Shown: positions 1 through 8,792, counted from the stretch's first letter. The stretch: DNA of 13,306 nt from Chromatiales bacterium (GCA_027021685.1 JALUTW010000145.1:1-13306); one strand, 5' to 3'. The notes: generated by a model from the sequence alone, not told the origin. Translations and numbers: made by a program.

Positions 1-420
1 GGTATGGAGTACTGCGTGCTGGTGGACCGGGGCTGGATCCCGGCACCGGGCGACCGCAGCCGGGTGCCGGAGCCCCGCGTGCCCGCGGGAACGGTGAGCG
101 TGCGCGGTCTGCTGGACCAGGCCCCGGAGCCGGGGATCCGCCTGGGCACGGCGGTGGCCGAACCGGTGCGGTGGCCGCTGGTGGTTCCGTGGGTGGACCC
201 CGCTGCCCTGGCCCCTCACCTGGGCTGCCGGCCGGTGCCACTGGTGCTCAAGATGGACGCGGATCTCGCCGGCGGCTTCGTGCGCGACTGGCGGCCGGTG
301 AGCCTGCAGCCGGAGAAAAGCGTGAGCTATGCCGTCCAGTGGTTCGCCATGGCGGCGTTGCTGGTGGTGATCTACCTGGTGCTGCACCTGCGGCGCCGCA
401 ACGATGACGAGGCAACATGA
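1..420 (+). CDS. SURF1 family cytochrome oxidase assembly protein (5' truncated by window)
   Basis: This is the C-terminal part of a SURF1/Shy1 protein, an inner-membrane factor that helps insert haem A into subunit I of aa3-type oxidase. The reading frame is open from base 1, so the ATG at 4 is probably an internal Met. About 139 residues are visible, whereas the family is usually 230-250, so the N-terminal helix and first part of the periplasmic domain lie outside. Visible hallmarks are the strand LVDRGWIP near the start, the beta-rich periplasmic section, the Y-A-V-Q-W-F motif just before the end, and a final transmembrane helix (about residues 114-132) followed by a basic tail. Its stop overlaps the next start in an ATGA at 417-420, showing translational coupling to the SCO-like gene and then ctaA. 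The identification rests on these motifs plus the neighbours. Confidence 0.9.
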   Translation, partial: GMEYCVLVDRGWIPAPGDRSRVPEPRVPAGTVSVRGLLDQAPEPGIRLGTAVAEPVRWPLVVPWVDPAALAPHLGCRPVPLVLKMDADLAGGFVRDWRPVSLQPEKSVSYAVQWFAMAALLVVIYLVLHLRRRNDDEAT

Positions 421-1016
421 GCGGCACGACTGCAAACAGGACACGCAATCGCATCACCCTGCTGCTGCTGCTGCTGGTGTTCGTGGGTCCGCTGGGTTAC
501 GCGGTCTGGGTCTACAACACCATGGACCAGCCGGCGCGGATGAAGAACCACGGCACCCTGGTGCAGCCGCCCAGGCCGCTGCCCGTTGACCTGACGCTGG
601 TGGAGAGCGGAGAGATCCCCCTCAAGGATGCATTCACCGGCAAGTGGACGCTGGTGGTGGTGGGAGGCACGGAGTGCGGCGGGCCGTGCCGCCTCGCCCT
701 GTACAAGTCGCGCCAGAGCCGTCTGGCCCAGGGCGAGGCGGTGCGCCGGGTGCAGCGGATCTACCTGCTGCTGGCCGATGCGCCGGGAGACACCCTGGAG
801 CGCCTGCGTGCCGACCACCCGGACCTGCGCATCCTGCGGGTGCCGGTTCCGGAGCGCGCACGGATCGTCACGCTGTTCGAAGACGACGGCAGCGGCGGCA
901 GCGTCTACGTGGTGGACCCGCTCGGCAACTACATGATGCGTTTCGACGGTGCGTTCGAGGCCAAGGGCCTGGCCCAGGACCTGCGCCTGTTGCTGCGCGC
1001 CTCACAAATCGGATGA
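417..1016 (+). CDS. Membrane-anchored SCO/thioredoxin-like protein of the aa3 assembly operon
   Basis: This 199-residue protein has an N-terminal transmembrane anchor (about residues 13-34) and a periplasmic domain with a thioredoxin-like pattern. A strand WTLVVVGG leads to a CxxxC pair (Cys87, Cys91), placed as in SCO copper chaperones. A later strand VYVVDPLGN (163-171) matches the SCO 'YLIDPxG' segment. The copper-ligand His that SCO proteins carry just before that strand is not seen; the sequence there is Asp-Asp-Gly-Ser-Gly-Gly. A small hypothetical protein at this position, between SURF1 and ctaA, is common in gammaproteobacterial aa3 operons such as that of Pseudomonas. A role as a thiol-disulfide or copper-handling assembly factor for CoxB is inferred, not shown. 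It starts in an ATGA overlap with SURF1 and ends in an ATGA overlap with ctaA. Confidence 0.8.
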   Translation: MSGTTANRTRNRITLLLLLLVFVGPLGYAVWVYNTMDQPARMKNHGTLVQPPRPLPVDLTLVESGEIPLKDAFTGKWTLVVVGGTECGGPCRLALYKSRQSRLAQGEAVRRVQRIYLLLADAPGDTLERLRADHPDLRILRVPVPERARIVTLFEDDGSGGSVYVVDPLGNYMMRFDGAFEAKGLAQDLRLLLRASQIG

Positions 1017-2017
1017 CGACCATGCCCTGGACCGCCCGCCTTGCCCTGTTTGCCGCCTTCTTCGCCCTCGGCGTGGTGCTGCTGGGCGCCTACACCCGCC
1101 TGTCCGATGCCGGTCTCGGCTGTCCCGACTGGCCCGGCTGCTACGGTCACCTGGCCGTGCCCCAGGCCGAACACGAGGTGGCCCGCGCGCAGCAGGCCTT
1201 TCCCGAGCGGCCGCTGGACGCACCCAAGGCCTGGAAGGAGATGATCCACCGTTACTTCGCCGGCACCCTGGGGCTGTTCATTCTCGTCCTGGCCGCGGGT
1301 GCCGTGGCCGCGCGCCGGCACGATCCGCGTCAACCCGTCGCGCTGCCCGTTTTCCTCCTCGCGCTGGTGGTGTTCCAGGCCCTGCTGGGCATGTGGACCG
1401 TCACCTGGCTGCTCAAGCCGGTGGTGGTCATGGCCCACCTGCTGGGGGGGCTGAGCGTGCTCGCCCTGTTGTGGTGGTACGGCCTGCGCCACGGCCGGCT
1501 GCTGGCCGCGCCGGGCGATACCGCCGCCCGCACCCGGCTACGGGGTCCGGCCCTGGCCGCCCTCGCGGTGCTGGCACTGCAGATCGCCCTGGGCGGGTGG
1601 ACCTCGGCCAACTATGCCGCCCTGGCGTGCACCGACTTCCCCACCTGCGGCGGCCAATGGTGGCCGGAGATGGATTTCTCCGAGGCCTTCGTGCTCTGGC
1701 GCGGACTGGGCATCAACTACGAGTTCGGGGTGCTGGACTCGGCCGCGCGCAAGGCCATCCACGTCACCCACCGCCTGGGCGCGGTGGCCGCGCTGCTGGT
1801 GGTGGGGTGGGCCGCGGTGGCCGCCCTGCGCCAGGGCGGGGACCGGCTGCTGGCCCGCACCGGCGCGGTGGTCCTGGGGCTGCTGCTGGTGCAGGTGTCA
1901 CTGGGCATCGCCAACGTGGTATTCTCGTTGCCACTGCCGGTGGCCGTGGCCCACAACGGCGGTGCCGCGCTCCTGCTGCTGGGGGTCGTGACCCTCAACC
2001 ATGTGGCGCGGACATAG
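1013..2017 (+). CDS. ctaA: Haem A synthase (COX15/CtaA)
   Basis: CtaA oxidises the C8 methyl group of haem O to a formyl group, giving haem A for aa3-type oxidase in the inner membrane. The 334 residues form about eight transmembrane helices. Four conserved-type haem-ligand histidines are visible: His79 (EMIHRYFAG), His142 (VVMAHLLGG), His253 (HVTHRLGA) and His314 (VAVAHNGGA). Two Cys pairs, Cys37/Cys43 (GCPDWPGC) and Cys206/Cys212 (ACTDFPTC), match the periplasmic-loop pairs of bacterial CtaA. The same frame is open far upstream through the SCO-like gene. I chose the ATG at 1013 because it overlaps that gene's stop (ATGA), as the previous junction does; ATG 1022 is the alternative and removes only three residues. 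Length is normal for the COX15 family. Confidence 0.95.
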   Translation: MTTMPWTARLALFAAFFALGVVLLGAYTRLSDAGLGCPDWPGCYGHLAVPQAEHEVARAQQAFPERPLDAPKAWKEMIHRYFAGTLGLFILVLAAGAVAARRHDPRQPVALPVFLLALVVFQALLGMWTVTWLLKPVVVMAHLLGGLSVLALLWWYGLRHGRLLAAPGDTAARTRLRGPALAALAVLALQIALGGWTSANYAALACTDFPTCGGQWWPEMDFSEAFVLWRGLGINYEFGVLDSAARKAIHVTHRLGAVAALLVVGWAAVAALRQGGDRLLARTGAVVLGLLLVQVSLGIANVVFSLPLPVAVAHNGGAALLLLGVVTLNHVART

Positions 2018-2039
2018 AACAAGGGGTGGAGGAAAAGCC

Positions 2040-2945
2040 ATGCTGACTCTGCGCAAGCACCTGGGGCTGGCATCCGTGGTCCGCCACTGGCGCGACTACT
2101 ACGAGCTGTGCAAGCCGCGGGTGGTGATGCTCATCGTCTTCACCGCCATGGTGGGCATGTTCCTGGCCACGCCCGGGATGGTTCCCCTGGACGTGCTGCT
2201 GCTGGGCACCCTGGGCATCGGCCTGGCCGCCAGCTCCGCCGCCGCCATCAACCAGCTGGTGGAGCAGCAGGTGGACTCCCTCATGAACCGCACCCGCACC
2301 CGGCCCCTGCCCACCGGCCACGTGACACCGCGCCAGGCCATCGTGTTTGCCGCCATCCTGGGGACCGCCTCCATGGTGATCCTGTGGGGCTACGTCAACC
2401 CCCTTACCGCGGTGCTCACCTTCGCCTCCCTCATCGGCTACGCGGTGATCTACACCGTGTTCCTCAAGCGTGCCACGCCGCAGAACATTGTCATCGGCGG
2501 CGCGGCCGGGGCGGCGCCGCCGGTGCTGGGCTGGACGGCGGTCACCGGCAGCCTCGACCCTTACGCCGGCCTGCTGTTCCTGATCATCTTCGCCTGGACT
2601 CCGCCCCACTTCTGGGCGCTGGCCATCGCCCGGCGCGAGGAGTACGCCAAGGCCGACATGCCCATGCTGCCGGTGACCCACGGGGAGGCCTTCACCCGCC
2701 TCCACGTGCTGCTCTATACCATTATATTGGCGGCCGTCACCCTGCTGCCCTTCGCCACCCGCATGAGTGGGTGGATCTATCTTGCGGGCATCATTCCTCT
2801 CAACGCCGTGTTCCTCTGGTATGCCGTGCGCATGCAGAGGGACACCGGCCACCGCCTGCCCATGCGCACCTTCGGCTACTCCATCATCTACCTCATGCTC
2901 CTGTTCGCGCTGCTGCTGGTGGACCACTACGTTCCCACCGCCTGA
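2040..2945 (+). CDS. ctaB: Haem O synthase (protohaem IX farnesyltransferase, CtaB/COX10)
   Basis: CtaB is a UbiA-superfamily prenyltransferase that attaches farnesyl diphosphate to the vinyl group of haem B, giving haem O, the substrate of CtaA. The 301 residues contain about eight to nine transmembrane helices. The diphosphate-binding motif sits at 71-86 as N-Q-L-V-E-Q-Q-V-D-S-L-M-N-R-T-R; the first acidic position is Glu75 instead of Asp, as in mitochondrial COX10. The segment YTVFLKR-TPQNIVIGG-AGAAPP (139-161) and the R-REEYAKADMPMLPV loop (198-212) are family signatures. The ATG at 2040 is chosen over an in-frame ATG at 2001 because it follows GGAGG with good spacing and lies 22 bases after the ctaA stop. 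Nothing coding follows directly; the SCO gene often found next is missing. Confidence 0.95.
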   Translation: MLTLRKHLGLASVVRHWRDYYELCKPRVVMLIVFTAMVGMFLATPGMVPLDVLLLGTLGIGLAASSAAAINQLVEQQVDSLMNRTRTRPLPTGHVTPRQAIVFAAILGTASMVILWGYVNPLTAVLTFASLIGYAVIYTVFLKRATPQNIVIGGAAGAAPPVLGWTAVTGSLDPYAGLLFLIIFAWTPPHFWALAIARREEYAKADMPMLPVTHGEAFTRLHVLLYTIILAAVTLLPFATRMSGWIYLAGIIPLNAVFLWYAVRMQRDTGHRLPMRTFGYSIIYLMLLFALLLVDHYVPTA

Positions 2946-3368
2946 CCGGTGCCGCACCTGGGTCGACGCATGCCGCCACGCAGCTGGGGCTTCGCGATCG
3001 ACCCGCCCCTTTACTTCGGTCGGCCCTCCGGCATCTGCCCCTGGTTCGCTGTTTTGTGAAACACCGTTTCCCGGCTCGGCGCTACTAGGCAAGCTGTACC
3101 CAGCGCCGAGGCAGCGAGGCCTCGTATTCGGCTCATAGTCGTAACTCCGATTTCCGCTTTGGTCGATCGTAAAGCCCCAGCCTGGCGATCCACGGCAGGT
3201 CCCATGAGTCCCAGAGCCAGCCAGGGCACGCACCTCCAAACCACGGGTCCTCGGTGGCGCAATGCGTAGACTGCGAGTTGGAGTCTTGCGCAGTGCATCA
3301 CGGATTTACATGGCGAGGCTTCGGTTTAATCGGTGTGCAGCACCTATCGGGACATGCGCCGGGGTTCG
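2946..3368. other. Non-coding stretch with several inverted repeats, unidentified
   Basis: No convincing gene is seen here on either strand. Base composition is visibly lower in GC than the flanking genes and open frames lack recognisable motifs. Inverted repeats are present at 2986-3009 (GGGGC/GCCCC), 3058-3070 (GAAAC/GTTTC), 3075-3110 (CTCGGCGCT/AGCGCCGAG, 18-base loop) and 3257-3291 (GCGCA and AGACT pairing with AGTCT and TGCGC). None carries a T-tract that would make it a clear intrinsic terminator. The stretch might be a decayed mobile element or the remains of a structured RNA, perhaps on the minus strand; I cannot name it. Confidence 0.4.
3075..3110. repeat. 9-bp perfect inverted repeat (hairpin)
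   Basis: CTCGGCGCT (3075-3083) and AGCGCCGAG (3102-3110) are perfect reverse complements separated by 18 bases. This is the strongest stem in the gap between ctaB and the DUF6455-like gene. It lacks a following T-run, so a role as an intrinsic terminator for the ctaB transcript is possible but weak. Confidence 0.55.
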
Positions 3369-3743
3369 ATGCTGGAGACGGGATTTTTTGCGGTTGTTTT
3401 CCTTGCCGCCTCAGCAGTGGGGTGGAGGCGCTGGGCCTGGCGGCGCCGTCGGAGGCGACTGCGCGAGGTGAAACGCCTGCGGCTGGGGCGCATGCTGGTG
3501 GCCCTGGGCGTGGATCCGCGCCGCTATGCTGCCCTGGTGCCGGCGGAGGTCATCGCCCGTCACCAGGCCCGGTGCCGGGGCTGCCGGTGTACCGGCGCCT
3601 GCGAGCGCTGGCTGCGGGACCCGCGGCGCCGGCTGGATGCACCGCGGTTCTGTCCCAACTATCCTTCCCTGGTGCGTTGCGCCGCTCACTTCGCCCTCGC
3701 CACCCGGCGGCGGCGGCCTGGCGTCGCGGGACGTCCCCTATAA
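3369..3743 (+). CDS. Small Cys-rich membrane protein, DUF6455-like
   Basis: This 124-residue protein has one N-terminal transmembrane helix (about 5-19), a very basic stretch (20-43, mostly Arg), and a C-terminal Cys-rich module. The module begins LGRMLVALGVDP and has Cys69, Cys72, Cys74, Cys78 (C-x2-C-x-C-x3-C), then a W-L segment, and F-C-P-N at 94-97 with Cys95 and a further Cys104. This layout resembles DUF6455 proteins, small proteobacterial proteins of unknown function; the Cys set suggests metal or cluster binding, which is inference. The ATG at 3369 has GGGG four bases upstream. In-frame ATGs at 3333 and 3354 are alternatives that would only lengthen the cytoplasmic lead. The stop is 176 bases before ccoN and the gene may be transcribed separately, as ccoN has its own promoter. 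Confidence 0.65.
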   Translation: MLETGFFAVVFLAASAVGWRRWAWRRRRRRLREVKRLRLGRMLVALGVDPRRYAALVPAEVIARHQARCRGCRCTGACERWLRDPRRRLDAPRFCPNYPSLVRCAAHFALATRRRRPGVAGRPL

Positions 3744-3801
3744 ATTCTTCTGATACAGCCAGTTAACGGGTTATCCCTCGCTTTGCGGCAGCGGTTTCCG
3801 G

Positions 3802-3831
3802 TTGCCGTGAAAGTCGGTCGTCTATTATAAT
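3802..3831 (+). promoter_or_regulatory. Sigma70-type promoter of ccoNOQP
   Basis: A perfect -10 hexamer TATAAT (3826-3831) lies 18 bases after TTGCCG (3802-3807), which matches 4 of 6 -35 positions. Transcription would start near 3838, giving a leader of about 80 bases before the ccoN ATG at 3920. I see no TTGAT-N4-ATCAA FNR/ANR box in 3744-3919, although many ccoN promoters carry one. Confidence 0.6.
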
Positions 3832-3842
3832 ATTCTGATATT
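3829..3842. promoter_or_regulatory. Candidate operator: AATAT-N4-ATATT dyad over the ccoN -10 region
   Basis: AATAT (3829-3833) and ATATT (3838-3842) form a perfect 5-4-5 dyad that overlaps the end of the -10 hexamer and the expected start site. The half-site spacing resembles that of CRP/FNR-family sites but the sequence does not match TTGAT/ATCAA. AT-rich DNA produces such dyads by chance, so this is tentative. Confidence 0.3.
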
Positions 3843-3919
3843 TTGAATTTCCTAGTGGCCCGCTCAGGGAATGGGCGCCGGCAATCCAGTAATCGGCTCT
3901 AGAAGACGCGAGGAAAGAC

Positions 3920-5383
<1,464 letters not shown>

Positions 5384-5397
5384 GGAGGGTCCGGAAC

Positions 5398-6147
5398 ATG
5401 AAGCACGAGAAGATCGAGACCAATTCCGGGCTGCTCATCGTCCTGACGCTGATCGTGATCAGCATCGGCGGCCTGGTGGAAATCGTCCCGCTGTACCTCA
5501 TCGACAGCACGGTGGAGACGGTCAAGGTGGAGGGCAAGGACACCATCCGGCCCTACACGCCGCTGGAGCTGGCGGGACGTGACATCTACCTGCGCGAGGG
5601 GTGCTATACCTGCCACTCGCAGATGATCCGGCCCTTCCGCGACGAGGCCCTGCGCTACGGGCACTATTCCCTGGCCGCGGAGTCGCAGTACGACCACCCG
5701 TTCCAGTGGGGGTCCAAGCGCACGGGCCCGGACCTGGCCCGGGTGGGGGGCAAGTACTCCAACCAGTGGCACGTGCAGCACCTCATCGCACCGCGCTCGG
5801 TGGTGCCCGAGTCCATCATGCCCAACTACCCCTGGCTCATGGACACCCTGCTGAGATACAAGGACATGCCGGCACGCATGCGTGCGCTGAAGAAGGTGGG
5901 CGTGCCCTACTCGGAAACCGAGGAGGAGTACCAGGCCAACGTGGAGCGGTTCGGCGAGGAAGTGGCCGGATGGCTGGACATCCGCCGGGCCGAGCAGAAC
6001 CTGCTGAAGCAGGCCGTCGCCGGCAATTACGACGGCGACAACAGCGACGTGACCGAGATGGACGCGCTGGTGGCCTACCTCCAGGTGCTGGGCACCATGG
6101 TGGACTTCAGCAAGTTCGACGAGGGCTACTTCGCCAGCTTCCGCTGA
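5398..6147 (+). CDS. ccoO: cbb3-type cytochrome c oxidase subunit II (monohaem cytochrome c)
   Basis: CcoO is the membrane-anchored monohaem cytochrome c subunit that passes electrons from CcoP to the haem b centre of CcoN. The 249 residues contain one N-terminal helix (about 11-34) and a periplasmic cytochrome domain. The haem-attachment motif C-Y-T-C-H is at 69-73, and Met141 in ESIMPNYPW is the likely axial ligand. The segment RTGPDLARVGGKYS (108-121) is typical of the family, and the length is normal. A strong ribosome site (GAGGAGGG) lies between the ccoN stop and this ATG, consistent with tight co-translation. Confidence 0.97.
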   Translation: MKHEKIETNSGLLIVLTLIVISIGGLVEIVPLYLIDSTVETVKVEGKDTIRPYTPLELAGRDIYLREGCYTCHSQMIRPFRDEALRYGHYSLAAESQYDHPFQWGSKRTGPDLARVGGKYSNQWHVQHLIAPRSVVPESIMPNYPWLMDTLLRYKDMPARMRALKKVGVPYSETEEEYQANVERFGEEVAGWLDIRRAEQNLLKQAVAGNYDGDNSDVTEMDALVAYLQVLGTMVDFSKFDEGYFASFR

Positions 6148-6162
6148 TCGGGGATCATTGCC

Positions 6163-6363
6163 ATGGGCGAGCTTCTGGAATGGTTCATGCGGCTTGAAAA
6201 CACCAAGCCCTTCGCCCTGGTGCTGTTTTTTGTCACCTTTGTCGCCATCGTCTTGTACGTCTACACCGGCCGCAACCGCACGCAGCGCCTGGAGTCGTAC
6301 AAGAACATCCCCCTCGAAGACGACGAGGGGGATGCCGCGCTTCGCGAGGACAAGCAGAAATGA
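6163..6363 (+). CDS. ccoQ: cbb3-type oxidase small subunit CcoQ
   Basis: CcoQ is a short single-helix protein that stabilises the cbb3 complex, especially the contact with CcoP. The 66 residues have a helix at about 17-35 (PFALVLFFVTFVAIVLYVY) and then an acidic, charged tail containing RLESYKNIPLEDDE, which matches the usual CcoQ ending. A GGGG element lies before the ATG. The stop overlaps the ccoP start in an ATGA at 6360-6363, so the two are probably translated together. Confidence 0.93.
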   Translation: MGELLEWFMRLENTKPFALVLFFVTFVAIVLYVYTGRNRTQRLESYKNIPLEDDEGDAALREDKQK

Positions 6364-7280
6364 GCAGTAAAGAGACACACAAGCCGGCCGTCCAGACCAC
6401 GGGCCATGCCTGGGACGGCGACCTGCAGGAGTTCAACAATCCGCTGCCGCGGTGGTGGCTGTGGGCCTTTTACGCCACCGTGGTGTTCGCCGTCATCTAC
6501 TGGGTGATCTACCCGGCCTGGCCGCTGGGGCGCGACTACACCAAGGGCCTGTTCAACACCATCACCTACGAGACCAGCGATGGCCGGCAGGTGGAGACGC
6601 ACTGGAACACGCGCGCGCGCTTCCTGCGCGAGATGCAGGCCGCCCGCGCCAAGCAGGAGCAGATCCTGCAGCGGCTGGCCGGCGTGCCATACCAGGAGAT
6701 CGCCGCCGACCGCGAGCTGTCGGCCTTCGCCTACTCCATGGCCAAGGTGCTGTTCGCCGACAATTGCGCCGCCTGCCACCAGAGTGGCGGGGCCGGTGTG
6801 GCGGGGCTGTACCCCAACCTGGCCGACGATGCCTGGCTGTGGGGCGGGACCTACGCCGAGATCGAGCAGACCATCCGCAACGGCCGGCGCGGGTTCATGC
6901 CGTCGTTCGCCCGCGCCCTGGACGAGCAGCAGCTCGATGACGTGGCCACCTTCGTCCTCTCGCTGTCGGGCTTCGAGGTGGATCCCGAGGCGGCCCGGCG
7001 CGGCGGCGCCATCTTCAATGGCCAGGCCGGCGGCTGCTATTATTGCCACACGCACGAGGGCACCGGCATGACCAGCCAGGGCGCGGCCAATCTCACCGAC
7101 GCGGTGTGGACCGTGGCCCGGGTGCAGGCTACCGCCGGTGTCGAGGCCAACAAGGAAGCGGTGAAGGCCGTCATCCGCAAGGGCATCCAGCGCGAGATGC
7201 CTGCCTGGGCCGGCCGTCTCGATGACACCGAGATCCGCATCCTCACCTTCTACGTACACCAGCTCGGCGGCGGCCAGTAG
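6360..7280 (+). CDS. ccoP: cbb3-type cytochrome c oxidase subunit III (dihaem cytochrome c)
   Basis: CcoP is the dihaem cytochrome c that receives electrons from soluble or membrane cytochromes c and hands them to CcoO. The 306 residues begin with a hydrophilic segment containing GHAWDGDLQEFNNPLPRWW, a CcoP hallmark, then one transmembrane helix (about 33-52). Haem motif 1 is C-A-A-C-H at 136-140 with Met180 (GFMPSF) as likely ligand; motif 2 is C-Y-Y-C-H at 226-230 with Met280 (REMPAW). Only one N-terminal helix is visible. A strong hairpin follows the stop, so the four-gene operon may end here. Confidence 0.97.
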   Translation: MSSKETHKPAVQTTGHAWDGDLQEFNNPLPRWWLWAFYATVVFAVIYWVIYPAWPLGRDYTKGLFNTITYETSDGRQVETHWNTRARFLREMQAARAKQEQILQRLAGVPYQEIAADRELSAFAYSMAKVLFADNCAACHQSGGAGVAGLYPNLADDAWLWGGTYAEIEQTIRNGRRGFMPSFARALDEQQLDDVATFVLSLSGFEVDPEAARRGGAIFNGQAGGCYYCHTHEGTGMTSQGAANLTDAVWTVARVQATAGVEANKEAVKAVIRKGIQREMPAWAGRLDDTEIRILTFYVHQLGGGQ

Positions 7281-7300
7281 CACCGCCCCGGCGGTCCGGC

Positions 7301-7339
7301 GAAGGGAGGCCCTCCATGTTCCATGCAGGGCCTCCTTTC
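7301..7339 (+). terminator. Hairpin after ccoP, likely intrinsic terminator or attenuator
   Basis: GAAGGGAGGCCCT (7301-7313) pairs with AGGGCCTCCTTTC (7327-7339) over 13 positions, with one G·U pair, around a 13-base loop. The stem contains a 9-bp perfect GC-rich core. Only TTTCG follows, not a long T-run, so termination may be partial and allow read-through into ccoG. It could equally stabilise the ccoNOQP message. Confidence 0.65.
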
Positions 7340-7382
7340 GTCTCAATCATCCGGCGGCAGCCGCGGCGGCGGCGGGAGTGAC

Positions 7383-8792
7383 ATGGAGCAACCGGCCTAC
7401 CAGGCGCGTATTCCCATCTATCCCCGCTCGGTCCGGGGCCGGTTCCGCACGGCCAAGTACGCGGTATTGGTGCTGGCCTACGGGGTGTATTTCTCGCTGC
7501 CGTGGCTGCCGTGGCCGCGCCCCGGGGCCCCGTCGCAGGCCGTGCTGTTCGACCTGCCGGGCCGGCACTTCTACGTCTTCGATCTCACCATCTACGCCCA
7601 GGACATCTTCTGGCTCGCCGGCCTGCTGGTGATCGCGGCCCTGCTGCTGTTCTTCGTCACCGGCATCGCCGGGCGCGTGTTCTGCGGCTACTTCTGCTTC
7701 CAGACCCTGTGGACCGACGTGTTCCTGCTCATCGAGCGGCTGGTGCAGGGCGAGCGCAATGCCCGCATCCGCCTGGCGCAGGCACCGTGGGGCCCGGAGA
7801 AGGTCCTCAAGCTGGGCGCGACGCACCTCCTGTGGCTGGCGGTGGCGTTCGTCACCGGGCTCACCTTCACCCTCTACTGGGGGTACGCGCCGGAGCTGGC
7901 GCGGCAGTTCTTCACCGGGGCGGCGCCGTTCCCGGCCTATGCCACCACCTTGTTTCTCACCGCCACCACTTACGTCATGGCCGGCCTGGCGCGCGAGCAG
8001 GTGTGCACCTACATGTGCCCCTACGCCCGGTTCCAGGGGGTGATGTTCGACCAGGACACGCTGGTGGTGGCCTACGACGAGCGCCGCGGCGAGCCGCGGG
8101 GCAAGCCGCGCCGGGACCTGCTGGCGCGCGAGTCGCGGCACGGTGCCGGCCTGGGCGACTGCATCGACTGCGGCTACTGCGTGCAGGTCTGTCCCATGGG
8201 CATCGACATCCGCAACGGCCTACAGTACCAGTGCATCTCCTGCGCCCTGTGCATCGATGCCTGCGATCGCATGATGGACTCCCTGGGCTGGCCCCGGGGC
8301 CTGGTGCGTTACACCTCGGCACGGGCCCTGCGCGGCGAGCACACGCGCTGGTACAAGCCCAAGAACCTGGGCTACGGCCTGGTCCTGCTGGCGGCCGTCG
8401 CCGCCCTGGCCTGGAGCATCGGTCACCGCTCGTCGGTGGAGATGGCCGTGCGCCAGGTGCGCCAGCCCATCTCGGTGACCCTGTCCGACGGGCGCGAGCA
8501 GAACCGCTACGAGATCAAGATCAACAACAAGACCTCGCGCCCCGCGGTCTACCACCTGGTCCTGGAGGGGCTGCCCGGGGCCGAGCTGGTGGTGGAGGGC
8601 GGCGCCGTGTTCCGCCTGGCGCCCGAGGCCAGCACCAAGGCCCTGGCCCTGGTGCGGCTGCACCCGAAGGATGCCCGGACCTCGCGCATGAGCTTCCACT
8701 TCGTGCTGGTGCCCGAGTCGGGCGAGGGCGAGCGCCGTGCCTGGGAGGCGGTGTTCTATCTGCCGCCGTGGCGGCTGGAGGCGGGGCGATGA
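7383..8792 (+). CDS. ccoG: CcoG/RdxA/FixG: membrane 4Fe-4S polyferredoxin, cupric reductase for cbb3 assembly
   Basis: CcoG is an inner-membrane iron-sulfur protein; the Rhodobacter homologue reduces Cu(II) to Cu(I) for delivery to the cbb3 CuB site. The 469 residues have several helices in the first 210 residues and two C-x3-C pairs, Cys101/Cys105 and Cys208/Cys212. They also have two 4Fe-4S clusters: Cys260, 263, 266, 270 and Cys284, 287, 290, 294. After another helix (about 330-346) comes a C-terminal immunoglobulin-like FixG domain. The ATG at 7383 follows GGGAG at good spacing; the upstream in-frame ATG at 7323 lies inside the hairpin and adds only a Gly/Ser-rich lead, so I rejected it. 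The stop overlaps the next start (ATGA at 8789-8792). Confidence 0.95.
   Translation: MEQPAYQARIPIYPRSVRGRFRTAKYAVLVLAYGVYFSLPWLPWPRPGAPSQAVLFDLPGRHFYVFDLTIYAQDIFWLAGLLVIAALLLFFVTGIAGRVFCGYFCFQTLWTDVFLLIERLVQGERNARIRLAQAPWGPEKVLKLGATHLLWLAVAFVTGLTFTLYWGYAPELARQFFTGAAPFPAYATTLFLTATTYVMAGLAREQVCTYMCPYARFQGVMFDQDTLVVAYDERRGEPRGKPRRDLLARESRHGAGLGDCIDCGYCVQVCPMGIDIRNGLQYQCISCALCIDACDRMMDSLGWPRGLVRYTSARALRGEHTRWYKPKNLGYGLVLLAAVAALAWSIGHRSSVEMAVRQVRQPISVTLSDGREQNRYEIKINNKTSRPAVYHLVLEGLPGAELVVEGGAVFRLAPEASTKALALVRLHPKDARTSRMSFHFVLVPESGEGERRAWEAVFYLPPWRLEAGR

Noticed and set aside
1995..3239. A 414-codon minus-strand frame over ctaB and the following gap
   Set aside because: Most of it is a shadow of ctaB and has His/Gly/Gln-rich low-complexity composition; the part over the gap has no recognisable motif.
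3240..3335. tRNA-like look of the sequence around the GCGCAA/TTGCGC repeat
   Set aside because: No acceptor stem, T-loop GTTC element or CCA-compatible cloverleaf could be drawn.
7323..7382. Upstream ATG of ccoG at 7323
   Set aside because: It lies in the loop of the post-ccoP hairpin and adds only a Ser/Gly-rich lead; the ATG at 7383 has a proper ribosome site.
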